From assembly GCA_005784505.1 (NCBI GenBank), contig VCAZ01000357.1:71884-135883 (forward strand): DNA of 64,000 nucleotides, written 5' to 3'. The stretch is from Bagarius yarrelli (lineage: Eukaryota; Chordata; Actinopteri; Siluriformes; Sisoridae). The translations under genes were made by a program, and so were the position numbers. The notes beneath the pieces are model-generated. The model was not told where the DNA came from. It searched no databases and saw only the letters and a program-made list of their open reading frames with translations. Shown piece after piece: positions 1-12,345 of this stretch; position 1 is the first letter of the stretch; each line of letters begins with the position of its first letter.

Positions 1-3000
1 GACTGTGTGAGGTTGTGTAGTAGTGTGTGTAATGTGAACTGGTGTGAGGTGTGAGTTGTGGTAATGGACTGTGTGAGGTGTGTATTGTGGTGGTGTGTGT
101 GTGTAATGGTGGTGGTGTGGAGGTGTGTAGTGTGTGTAATGGACTGTGTGAGTGTGTGTAGGACTGTGTGTAATGTGTAGTGTGTAATTGTGTAGTGTGT
201 GTGTGGTAGGTGTGTGATGTGTAGTGTGTAGGTGTGTGTGAGGAGTGTGTGTAATGGACTGTGTGAGGTGTGTAGTGTGTGTAATGGGGTGTGACTGTGT
301 GAGGTGTGTAGTGTGTGTAATGACTGTGTGAGGTGTGTGTGTAATGTGTGTGAGGTGTGTGTGTGTAATGGACTGTGTGAGGTGTGTAGTGTGTGTAATG
401 GTGTGTGAGTGTGTGTGTGTAGGTGTGTAGTGGGGGTTAATGAACTGTGTGAGGGTGTAGTGTGTGTAGGACTGTGTGAGGTGTGTAGTGTGTAATGGAG
501 TGTGTGGGTGTGTGACGTGTGTGTGTAGGGTGTGTAGTGAATGGACTGTGTGTGTGTGTAGTGTGTGTAGTGTGTACTGTGTGAGGTGTGTGTGTGAGTG
601 TGTGTAGGTGTGTATGTGTAGGACTGTGTGAGGTGTGTGTGTGTAGGTGTGTGACTGTGTGTGTGGAATGGTGTATGGAGTCTGTGTGGAGGTGTGGTGT
701 GTGTGTAGTGTGTGTAATGGATGTGTGAGTGTGTGTAGTGTGTGTGGAATGGACTGTGTGAGTGTGTGTAATGTGTAATGTGGACTGGTGTGTTAGGTGG
801 TAGTGTGTAATGGACTGTGTGAGGTGTGTGTAGTGTGTGGGTGTGTAGATGGACTGTGTGAGGGTGTAGTGTGTGTAATGGACTGTGTGAGGTGTGTAGT
901 GTGTGTGTAATGGACTGTGAGGTGAGGTGTAATGTAGTGTGTAATGGACTGTGTGAGGTGTAATGTGTGGAGGTGTGTAGTGTGTGTAATGGACTGTGTG
1001 AGGTGTTGTGTAATGTGTGTGTATGGATGGACTGTGTGAGGTGTGTGTGTAATGGACGGTGAGTGTAATGGACTGTGTGAGGTGTGTGTAAGGGGGACTG
1101 TGTGTTGTAGTGGTATGGTGTGACTGAGGTGTGTAGTGTTGGTAATTGGGCTTGTGTGTGTAGTGTGTAATGGACTGTGTGAGGGTGTGTAGTGTGTGTA
1201 TGGACTGTGGTGAGGTGTGTAGTGTGTGTAATGGACTGTGTGAGGTGTGTAGTGTGTATGGACTGTGTGAGGTGTGTAGTGTGTGTAATGGACTGTGTGA
1301 GGTGTGTAGTGTGTAATGTGTGTAGTGTGTAGTGTTGTACTGGTGTGTGAGTGTGGTCAGGTGTGAGTGTGTGTAATGGACTGTGTGAGGGTGTGTAGTG
1401 GTGTGTAATGGACTGTTGTGAGTGTGTGAATGGAGTGTGTAGTGTGTAATGGACTGTGTGAGGTGTGTAGTGTGTGTGTGTGTGTTGTAATGGACTGTGT
1501 GAGGTGTGTGTGGTAGGGTGTGTGTGTGTAGTGTGTATGGACTGGTGGTGAGGTGTGTAGTGTGTGTAATGGACTGTGTGAGGTGTGTAGTGTGTGTATG
1601 GACGTGTGAGGTGTTGTGTAGTGTGTAATGGTACTGTGTGAGGTGTGGTAGTGTGTGTAATGGACCTGTGTGAGGTGGTGTGTGTGGTAATGTACTGTGT
1701 GAGGTGTGTAGTGTGTGTAATGGACTGTGTGAGGTGTGGGTGTGTGTAGTGTGGGTGTGAGGACTGGTGTGTAGGTGTGTAGTGTGTAATGGACGTGTGT
1801 GAGGGTGTGTATGTGTAAGGACTGTGTGGGTGTGTGTGTGTGTATGGACTGTGTGTGAGGTGTGTATGTTGTGTAATGGGACTGTGTGAGGTGTGTAGTG
1901 TGTGTAATGGACTGTGTGAGGTGTAGTGTGTATGGACTGTGTGAGGTGTGTGTATGGACTGTGTGAGGGGGTAGTGTGTGTAGTGTGTGTAATGGAACTG
2001 TGTGAGGTGTGTGAGCCATTGTAGTGTGTGTAATGGACTGTGTGAGGTGGTAATGGGTGTCAGCGTATGTGTGTATGGATGTGTGAGTAGTGTGTAGGAC
2101 TGTGTTGTGTAGTGTGTAATGGACGTGTGAGGTGTGTAGTGTGTGTAATGGACTGTGTGAGGTGTGTAGTGTGTGTGTAAGGACTGTGTGTGTGTGATGG
2201 TGTGTAGGTGTGTGTGTGTAAATGGACTGTGTGAGGTGTGTAGTGTGTGAATGGAGTGTGAGGTGTGTAGTGTGTATGTGAGGTGTGTAGTGTGTGTAAT
2301 GGATGTGTGAGGTGTGTAGTGTGGTATTGGACTGTGTGAGTGTGTAGTGTGTAATGTGTAACTGTGTGAGGTGTGTAGTGTGTGTAATGGACGTGTGAAG
2401 GTGTGTAGTGTGTGTAATGGACTGTGTGAGGTGTGTAATGTGTGTGGTGTGAGGTGTGTTATGGAACTGTGTGTGGTGTGTAGGTGTGGATGTAGTGTGT
2501 GTAATGGACTGTGTGAGGTGGTAGTGTGTAATGGATGGGTGAGGTGTGAGTGGTAAATGGGACTGTGTGAATGGACTGTGTGGGTGTTGTAGTGTGTGTA
2601 ATGGACTGTGTGGGGTAGGTGTGTAGTGTGTAAGTTAGGTGTGTAGTGTTGGAGGACTGGAGGTGTTGTAGTGGTAATGAACTGTGTGAGGTGTGTAGTG
2701 TGTGTATGTGTGTGAGGTGGGTAGTGTGGTAATGGAGCTGGACTGTGTGAGGTGTGTAGTGTGTGTAATGGACTGTGTGAGGTGTGTAGTGGTGTGTGTT
2801 GAGGTGTGTATGGAATGGACTGTGTGAGGTGTGTAGGACTGTGTGAATGGACTGTGTGAGGTGTGTTAGTGTGTGTGTAATGGACTGTGTGAGGTGTGTA
2901 ATGTGTGTAATGGAGGTGTGTGAGGACTGTGTGTTGTAGTGTGTGTAATGGACTGTGTGGAGGTGTGTAATGTGTGTGTAATGGACTGTTGTGAGTGTGT

Positions 3001-3655
3001 GTATGACTGTGTGAGGTGTTGTAGGTGTGTAATGGTGTGTAATGACTGTGTGAGGTGTGTAGTGTGTGTGTATGGACTGTGTGAGGTGTGTAGGTGTGTG
3101 GACTGTGTGAGGTGTGTAGTGTGTGTAATGGTGACTGTGTGAGGTGTGTAGTGTGTGTGTAATGGACTGTGTGAGGTGTGTAGTGTACTGTGTGAGGTAC
3201 TGTGTGTGTGAAATGTGTGTGTGTGACTGTGTGAGGTGTGTAGTGTGTGTGTAATGGACTGTGTGAGGTGTGTAGGATGTGTGTGAGGGTGTAGTGTGTG
3301 AGGTGTGTGTGTAATGTGTGTTAATGGACTGTGTGAGGTGTGTAGTGTGTGTAATGGACTGTGTGAGGTGTGTAGTGTGTGTAATGGACTGTGTGAGGTG
3401 TGTAGTGTGTGTAATGGACTGTGTGAGGTGTGTAGTGGTGTGTGACTGTGTGAGTGTGTGTAGTGTGGTGGTGTGGGTTGTAAATGGACTGTGTGAGGTG
3501 TGTAATGTGTGTAATGGACTGTGTGAGGTGTGTAGTGTGTAAGACTGTGTAATGTGTAATGTGAATGGACTGTGTGAGGTGTGTATGTGTGTAATGGACT
3601 GTGTGAGGTGTGTAGTGTGTGTAATGGACTGTGTGAGGTGTGTAGTATGTCTCAA
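1..3655. repeat. GT-rich 30-bp minisatellite array (runs off left edge)
   Basis: Tandem array with a unit of about 30 bp built around the core TAATGGACTGTGTGAGG followed by TGTGTAGTGTGTG. Four nearly perfect units lie at about 3325-3445; elsewhere copies differ mainly by small insertions and deletions of GT words. The left end is outside the window. Open frames here, up to 398 residues on the minus strand, are made only of repeated His/Thr/Ser/Pro words and are not genes. Confidence 0.95.
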
Positions 3656-3830
3656 TCTTGAGTATGTGTAAATCAGTGTGTAAAGTTCCTGGATAATCTA
3701 TTACTCCTGCCTGAACTACACATCCGATGGACACTTTACTGTCCCATGATCCCGCGGGAGAGAAACGACTCCTTATATTCTAAAATGGAGTACAGAAAGC
3801 GGCGCCGCGGCGACTTTACCAGAGTTTAAA
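3656..3830. repeat. Right flank of dispersed element, copy A
   Basis: Unique-looking DNA after the GT array contains TCCTGGATAATCTA (about 3687), then TCCCATGATCCCGCGGGAGA (about 3743), CGACTCCT and GGCGACTT. The same words in the same order occur at 48098-48210, also just after GT-rich repeat. This marks a dispersed repeat family with an internal GT tract. The family is not recognised by name. Confidence 0.6.
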
Positions 3831-4222
3831 GTAACTTTAATACTTCAGGATAAAAACATTGTTCATTCTAGTTAAATTTCACTCCTTTATCATCATCACA
3901 CTTTAACCATTAACACACTTTATATTCACACTGCTGTGACATCACAGGTCATGTGACCAATACCAACATGGCGGATGGAGAAACGACCTGATTCATTTAT
4001 AAATCACAGATAATCAGACGCTATAGATCAGACTATATAAACAGACAGGAAGTGTGTACGAACTGTAATCCAGGCCAGAATTCAGTGGTGAGAGATTTGG
4101 GATGCAGCCTGCAGACGTTGGTGAGTTGTTGTGGTGCGAGAGGAATAAAACACTCATCGGTTATGTGGTTCAAGTAATCAAATAAAATAATGTATTTTAG
4201 AATGGTAACAATAGATCTACCT

Positions 4223-4267
<45 letters not shown>

Positions 4268-4491
4268 CATGAGGTTGCAGTTTACACAGTGATGTCTTTT
4301 CCGGGTTCTTTTCGATCAGCTCGCTGCTGCTCACAGGGTTTAGCAGGAATTCAGTCCTGTCAGTTGTTCAGTGTTAAAAACAGGACGATACGGAGAAGAA
4401 ATGAAAGGAATGAGTGGTGTGTGTTTCCCAGCGCGCCTCACTCACAGATATATTCTTCTTTAAAAGGCTTTTAAAAATCCACCCTCCAGCC

Positions 4492-4534
<43 letters not shown>

Positions 4535-4916
4535 GTGTGTTATCGTTCCTAACTCTTTTAAAAAGCCATTTTCTCCACAGCCTTTCCTCCGTCACTCCGT
4601 GGAATCGAACAACCTTTTGAAATGTCAGTGTGTTAAAGTGGAGCGCGGCGGGCGGCCGGCGTCGAACGCCATTAGCTTTAATCCTGCTTTAAATCCTGTT
4701 TGCTGTAAAACCCACTGAAAGAGCCAAAAGAAATAAATCCATATCTGTCTCAGGCCATCGATCGCACGACCCCGCAGGATTTTTACTAAAGTGCTGAAAC
4801 ACTGAAATGCCGTTTTGGCTGATTTTCACCACATGCTGAAAGGTTTGTTGAGATTTTTAAGGAAAAGGAAGCGATTATTTACACACACAGCTGAAATCTG
4901 GGGACTGATGATGTTC
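3831..4916. other. Non-coding DNA with CA and GT microsatellites
   Basis: No gene is supported. A (CA)n tract lies at about 4228-4266 and a (GT)n tract at about 4494-4541. Short open frames here run through the microsatellites and resemble no protein family. Confidence 0.6.
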
Positions 4917-5283
4917 CATCCATTTATTCATCCATTTATCTTCTATAGCCGCTTATTCCCTAATTCAGGGTCACAGGGATCTGCTGGAGTCTATTCCAGC
5001 CGTCTCTGAAAGAGTGAAAGGCAGGAGGGGGACACCCTGAACAGGTCGCCAGTCCATCACACACACACACACACACTCCTATGGGCAATTTAGAATCACC
5101 AATCAATCTAACATACATGTTTCTGGACTGTGGGAGGAAACCGGAGAACCCTGAGTAAACACACACACACACACAGGGAGAACATACAAACTCCACACAG
5201 AAAGACCCCTGCAGGGGAATCGAACCCGAGACCTTCTTACTGTGAGGAAACAGTGCTGAACACTAAGCCGCCCTGCTGCCCCT
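4917..5283. mobile_element. Dispersed teleost repeat fragment
   Basis: Begins with the ATCCATTTATTCATCCATTT style, followed by a TTCTATAGCCGCTTATTCCC-like stretch, GGTCGCCAGTCCATC, GGGCAATTTAGAATCACC, GGACTGTGGGAGGAAACCGG and CAAACTCCACACAGAAAG. It ends near AGTGCTGAACACTAAGCCGC. This word order is a very common interspersed repeat in fish genomes. I recognise the type but cannot assign a family name. Two short CA tracts have grown inside it. Confidence 0.6.
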
Positions 5284-5755
5284 GGTGATGTTCCTCAGTG
5301 TGTAAAGTGGTGCAGAAACCCATTTCTTCCTGCTTTATTTACCGCGTCAGGATCCAGAATTCCAATGATTGGGATAAAATCTGTAGCTGATTTAAAATCA
5401 GAATTAAAGATAAGTGTAAAGTTGTGTTAAAGTTGTGGGCGTGGCCTGTTTCACACACAAGAGCTTATAATAATGTTAAACTGCAGTAATAACAGGACAG
5501 TTCAAAGTGTTTGTGACAAATTTCTGTATCATTACAACCAATAACATTAAACTGGAATTTAAACTTAATTAAACAGGAAAACACGAATTTATTCATTCAG
5601 GCTGAAACGCAGTGATTATTAAATCTATAGGAAAAGTTCATATTAATCATTACTTTAATCGGGTCTTTTTATGTATTTAAAAGATTCTGTAAAAGACCAA
5701 AGGACCAAAAATGTTCATACAATCAGACGATTCGGTCTGAAATTTACCTGCCTGT

Positions 5756-5793
<38 letters not shown>

Positions 5794-6101
5794 TTTGTGT
5801 GTTTGTGTGTGTGTGTGTGTGTGTGTAACTCTTTACTATCAACACAGACACATACTGCAGAAAACAGTCTGATTAAAAGCAGAGTAAAAAACCTGCCTTG
5901 TGTGTGTGTGTGTGTGTGTGGTGTGTGTGTGTGTGTGTGTGTTTTGTACACCAGAGGGCAGTATAACATTACATTCCCACCACCGTAAATCTGTGATTAG
6001 AAATAAGGTGAACTGACTCACTAAGTGAACCAGTGTTTTAGTGAATCGATTGAATCAGTTCCCGCTCCAAAGACCAATAATGTAACACAAACTGCACCAA
6101 A

Positions 6102-6139
<38 letters not shown>

Positions 6140-6290
6140 ACACACACACACACACACGCACACATACATACACACACACACATACACACATTTAAAGTGT
6201 TTATAAATCTCCAGACTGACTGAATTACTGAACGAGTCAAATACCATGAGGTCCAAATCACAGAGTGAAATCAATTGGTTTTGGGTCATT
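5284..6290. other. Non-coding DNA with GT/CA microsatellites
   Basis: No gene is supported. (GT)n tracts lie at about 5757-5827 and 5899-5941, and a compound CA/CATA tract at about 6108-6190. Confidence 0.6.
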
Positions 6291-8440
6291 AACATTAAAT
6301 TACATTAATTACATTAACATTAACATTAACATTAACATTAACATTAAATTACATTACATTACATTAACATTAACATTAACATTACATTACATTACATTAA
6401 CATTACATTAACATAAACATTACATTACATTACATTACATTAACATTAAACATTACATTAATTACATAACATTAAATTACTTACATTACATTAATCATTA
6501 ACAATAACATTAAATTGACATTACATTACATTACATTACATTACATTAACATTAACATTAAATTACATTACATTAATTACATTAACATTACATTACATTA
6601 CATTAAATTACTACATTAACATTAACATTAACATTACATTACATTACACATTAAATTACATTACATTACATTAAATTACAACATTACATTACATTAACAT
6701 TACATTACATACATTACATTACATTACATTACATAATACATTAACATTACATTACATTAACATTACATTATCATTCTATTACATGACACATTACATCACA
6801 TTACATTACATTACATTACACATTACATTAACATTAATTACATACAATTACATTACATTAACATTAACATACATTAACATAAATTATTCATTACATTACA
6901 TTACATTACATTACATACTACATTAACATTAACATTAACATTACATGACATACATTAACATTAACATTACATTACATACATTAATTACATTACATTAACA
7001 TTAACATAACATTACATACATACATTCATAACATTAATGCATTACATTACATTACATTACACTTACATTAACATAACATACATTACATTAACATTACATT
7101 ACATTTAACATTAACATTAACATTACATTAACATTAACATTACATTACATTACACAGTTAACATTAACACATTAATTACATTACATTAACATTAACATTA
7201 CATTAACATTAACATTACATTACATTACATTACATTACATTACATTACACATTACACATTACCATTCATTACATTACATTACATTACATTAACATTACAT
7301 TATTACATTACACATTACATTAAATTACATTAATTATTACATTACATTAAAAACATTACATTACATTAACATTACATTAACATTACATTACATTACATTA
7401 CATTACATACATTACATTACATTAACATAACATTACATTACATTACACATACATTAACATTAACATTACATTACATTAACATTAACATTACCATTACAAT
7501 TACATTACATTACATTAACATTACATTAATTCATTACATTACATTACATTACATTACATTAACATTACATTACATTACATTACATTACACATTACATTAA
7601 CATTACATTACATTACATTACCATTACATTACATTAACATTACATTACATTAACATTACATTACATTCATTAAACTTACATTACATTACATTAATTAACA
7701 TTACATTAACATGAACATTAACATTACATTAACATTAACATTACATTACATTACATTAAATTACATTACACATTAACATTAACATTACATTACATTAACA
7801 TTAACCATTACATTACATTACATTACATTACATTACATTATTTACATTACATTAATTACACATTAACATTACATTAATCATGACACATTAACATTACATT
7901 ACATTAAATTACATTACATTACATTAACATTAACATTAACATTACAATTACATTAACATTACATTACAACATTACATTACATTACATTACATTACACATT
8001 ACATTAACATTAACATTAACATTACATTACATTACATTAACATTACATTACATTACATTACATTACATTAACATTACATTACATTACATTAACATTACAT
8101 TACATTACACATTACATTTACATTACATTACATTAACATTACATTAATTACATTAACATTACATTAATTACATTACATTAACATTACATTAACATTACAT
8201 TAACATTACATTAACATTACATTACATACATTACATTAACATCATAACATTAACATTAACATTACGTAAATTACATTAACATTACATTACATTACATTAA
8301 CATTACATTACATTACATTACATTAACATTACATTACATTACATTACATTACATTACATTACATTAACATTAACATTAACATTAACATTAACATTAACAT
8401 TACCATTCAATTACATTACATTACAATTAACATTACATTA
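6291..8440. repeat. CATTA/CATTAA tandem array (about 2.15 kb)
   Basis: The sequence is almost entirely ACATT pentamers mixed with ACATTA hexamers, with rare single-base changes. It ends at the 3' tail of a minus-strand SINE at 8441, whose tail would read as TAATG repeats on the minus strand. That suggests growth of a SINE tail. Confidence 0.95.
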
Positions 8441-8569
8441 ACATTTGGCAGACGCCATTATTCAGAGCGACTTACATTCAATCTCATCTATACATTTTAT
8501 CTCATTTATACAAGGGCCTCACTCAGGGGCCCAACAGCTTGGTGAGGCTGGGATTCAAGCCCACAATCT

Positions 8570-8572
<3 letters not shown>
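8441..8572 (-). mobile_element. tRNA-derived SINE, minus strand, 5' truncated
   Basis: Read on the + strand, the element starts with TTTGGCAGACGCC, then CAGAGCGACTTACATTC, AGGGGCCCAACAGC and GGGATTCAAGCCCACAATC. This is the reverse complement of the B-box, body and 3' end of the SINE type seen forward at 33862-34020. The tRNA-like 5' end is lost at a (GT)n tract starting at 8577. Confidence 0.65.
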
Positions 8573-8627
<55 letters not shown>

Positions 8628-8780
8628 TGACTGAAGGTCATGGTTAATGAACATGTTATGTGTTCTGATATAAATCACTATGATGGAGTTTAATGTAGCT
8701 TTAATGTTGCACTTCCAGTTCATTTATCTTTAAGGACGTTAATTACAAACCTTTCAGAAAAGAGAGAGAGAGAGAGAGAG

Positions 8781-8834
<54 letters not shown>

Positions 8835-8971
8835 TGTGTGTACGTGAGCATGTATAATTATATATATATCGCAAATTTTATATTCAGTGTAATTTTCATA
8901 TCTGACCATCTGATTGGCCAGCATTTAGCGTGATGACATCATCAGAACCATTTTAGAACAGAATAAAAAAC

Positions 8972-9021
<50 letters not shown>

Positions 9022-9181
9022 CATCATCTCTTCCTTTCAGAGACACGACCAGGTTTAGATTAAAGAAGTGTGTTTTTATTTTTATTTTTTATTAAACACA
9101 ATTGCTATTTTCCTGACCTTCTGTAACCTTTCACACTGACACTCCATAGATCACACACAAACAGTGCATAAAGACATGACT

Positions 9182-9228
<47 letters not shown>

Positions 9229-9413
9229 CTGGGTAAAAGCTTCTTTCAAACCTGAGTCTAACAGTGAGAAAATGAGCTTTCTCTCTTTTTTCTCTTTTTT
9301 TCTCTCTGTAATGAAATGCTGATGCATTCTGGGTAATAGAAAAAGGGGATAGCAGATAGCAGGACCGAAAGAGAGAGAGAGACAGAGAGCGAGAGAGAGA
9401 GTGAGAGGGCAGG

Positions 9414-9469
<56 letters not shown>

Positions 9470-9470
9470 C
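8573..9470. repeat. Microsatellite cluster (GT, GA/GT, CA, GA)
   Basis: (GT)n lies at about 8577-8625, compound (GA)n(GT)n at about 8760-8840, (GT)n at about 8973-9020, (CA)n at about 9184-9226 and GA-rich sequence at about 9368-9466. The DNA between them shows no gene. Confidence 0.85.
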
Positions 9471-10732
9471 CTTGAGAGTGAAAATCAAATTTTATCCTTA
9501 ACCCAAAGATAAATTGATTCTTTAACCTGATTCATCTGATTCACCTGATTCAGCTGAGTCATGTGTCAGTGTGAATCAGCGCTGTGAGGTGACACTGACT
9601 GACACGTCCCCGCCGCGTCTGTAGGTTAATACGCAGCAGTGTTAGACTTTATAGCACCCCCACCCTGAGCTGCATTTCTTCAGGAATTTACAGGACACAA
9701 ATCTGTCTCACATCACACACACATCACACACACACATCATTAATAATACCAGGAATAACTGATTCATTTGATTGATTATCTTAATGACTTAATTTCTTAT
9801 AATAAACTCACATTAAACTCAAATTCACTGATTTATGATACATTTATTACAGTTTTTTAAGTGGATTTTAACCTTTAATATTTTTAGCTAGCGGTAATGT
9901 TACATCATCACTCCGGCATTAATAACAGCTGGACCTGGTCACTGGTCACCAACCAGAATAATAAACTGAACACTTTTCAGACTTTTATTTCATTTTTGAA
10001 TTAACCAACAACATTATTTTATATGTAAAGCCCATGACTTATCTTATACCTCATCTTTGCACTCACTTTCTAGCAGTATTTATTTACCAGTAAATCTGGT
10101 TCTTTCCCCAGACGGGAAACCCGCTTCAAGAGTTGACTCTTTTCTGTGAACCGAATCAAAATCAATCTGACTCTCTTAAAAGAGCTGGAATTTTAACCTG
10201 AAATCTTTCTCTGTCACTGATTCCTCCAAGCTCCTGACGAGGATGGACACCTGACCGACTCCTTTCAGGATATGAGATCATTTTATTCTTTATAATGATT
10301 CAGTCTTTAGGATTAAACTGATTTTGTTGTGTTTATCATTTATAAGCAAATCAGATTCAGCGTTTGCAGCGATGCAGACTTTTAGTCCCGCCCCCCACCA
10401 AACCACAGAAATATAAAGGTCACTCAGTTTAAATATGACCACCAGATGACCACCAGTGGGAGCTCAGTGGTTAAACACTCTGGGGTCTCAGGGGGTGTTT
10501 AGGGCCCGTAAAGATTTTCTCATGCTCTGACATAATTTGTAATTTTTCTGTGTAAAAATTCTTAAAAACATATTGGTGGACCGGGTAGTAGCAGAGTGTT
10601 CAGCACAGACTGTGCTATATTAGCAGAACGTTAGTACATGTCTGTTTTGAGTAAGTGATGTTCATGCAAAGTCAAAATAAGACCAAGAAACACAATCCAA
10701 ACATCTGTCCATAAGACACAATGATGAGAAAT
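9471..10732. other. Unique non-coding DNA
   Basis: I see no coding exon, RNA gene or clear repeat array here. Confidence 0.5.
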
Positions 10733-10863
10733 GGATGTGGACTGCTAATCGGAAGATCATGGGTTTATATTCCATGCTGCCACTGCTGGGCCCCTGAGCA
10801 CGGCCCCTAAAGCTCATCTGTTTCAGATAGTAAGTCACTCTGGATAAGAACATCTACCAAATG
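10733..10863 (+). mobile_element. tRNA-derived SINE fragment, plus strand
   Basis: GGACTGCTAATCGGAAGATC, a degenerate B-box, CACTGCTGGGCCCCTGAGC, GGCCCCTAAAGCTCATCTG and CTCTGGATAAGAACATCTAC follow the same order as the better SINE copy at 33862-34020. The A-box half is missing, so this is 5' truncated or decayed. Confidence 0.65.
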
Positions 10864-12345
10864 ATATTAATAATCAACTAAGATATAAGTTAGCTTCATT
10901 TATTATGAATTGAGATTATTAGGTTGATCCTCTTAACTAAATCCAGTCATTTTTCTTCTTCTTCTTCTTCTTTTTAAAATGCCAATCCTGCCATCTCACC
11001 ATCTTCCCATCTCTTAATCTCTTGTAATTTCCTTTCCTCTCCATGTTCTTCTCTCTGTCCGTGAGCTGCTGATTTGAGGAGTTTGAGGAGTGACAGCGTG
11101 TGTCAGATGGTATAAGAAGCGTCAGATGGAGTGTGAGGCGGAGAGAGAAGCAGTGCGGCTGAATGCCAGTGTGAAGAGCAGAGCAGATCTTCACCTCATA
11201 ACACGTCTGCTTCTTTCCTGGCGGTCCACACTGATTTATCTCACTTTCTGCGTAATGCACTTACACACTCACGCCGAGTGTTTCAGAGACTGAGCGCTTT
11301 CATTACTCTCACTAACACACCACCTCCGTCCTCACACAAAACAGCTCCTCACTTCCTGTTTCACTGACGCTGATTATTGTCCAATAACAGCACGACCCCA
11401 GGAGTGTCATTCCTCATCAGAACATCAGAAACATCAGAAAAGAAATATATCATCACCTGTTGACCAATCAGAGCACAGCACTGTGGTACGAGAGGAAGAT
11501 CTGAATCAGGAAATGTGAACATCAACCTGCTGACTGTAACACATAATCCTTTCTAAGGTAAAAAAACAATCACTGATGAAAGACACAATAGAAAAACATA
11601 AAGCTTTTTAAAGAACTTCTCACTCTTTTCACAGAACATTAACAGTGCAGAAGGACATCTTGGAAAATGCTAACTGCCTCCTGAGAGCACTGAAAGTGTA
11701 CATCCCACCCTCACCATCCAAAACCAGGCTCAGGGCCACAATGGCAACAGGTCTGATAGAGTTCTGGTAGTGATAAAACATAAAACCTTCTTCTAGACCT
11801 ATCCTTCACATGCTCTTCACTCACACACACTAACTGTCCTCATTTATCACATCTATATACCTCTCTGTAAGGCCCGTCAGGGACACCATGACAAAGGCTC
11901 TATGTGTGAAAAGGGGGTTTATTTGGAAAACAGTTCTCAAAATGCAGAGCAAAAATAATAACTGGTCATGAAAACAAATGCTCGGTACTCTGGTAGGCTA
12001 ATAATAATACTGGAGGACTTTGGTTAGCTAAAATATCTAGCAGCCGGAATGCTAAAGGCGAAAGAACGTGATCAAAACTCAGGCGAGGGTTCTGTCTGGA
12101 TAATGGAGGGCCCGAAATCCTTACTTTACCCCTTTCCTATAATTGCCTTCAGGCATTGTTTTCTTCAGCTGCCCTCGGGGTCTAGGTTCCGGGCGTGTGG
12201 GGTGAGCTTGGTGGAACCCTTGAGTAACAGTCGGGTCCAAAATGTTATTGGCTTTTACAATGATCTCTTTTCTGGACCATCACCTTCCAAGTCAATGAGT
12301 GGAAAATCCTTACAGGCCAGAGAGAGTGTTTTATTGTGTTTGTTG
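10864..12345. other. Unique non-coding DNA
   Basis: No gene is supported. It holds a short TTC tract at about 10955-10975. A 105-residue open frame at 12049-12366 runs into the next array and has no recognisable domain. Confidence 0.5.

Noticed and set aside
2459..3655. 398-residue open frame on the minus strand
   Set aside because: It is only the GT minisatellite read in one frame: His/Thr/Ser/Pro words with no domain, start context or non-repeat part.
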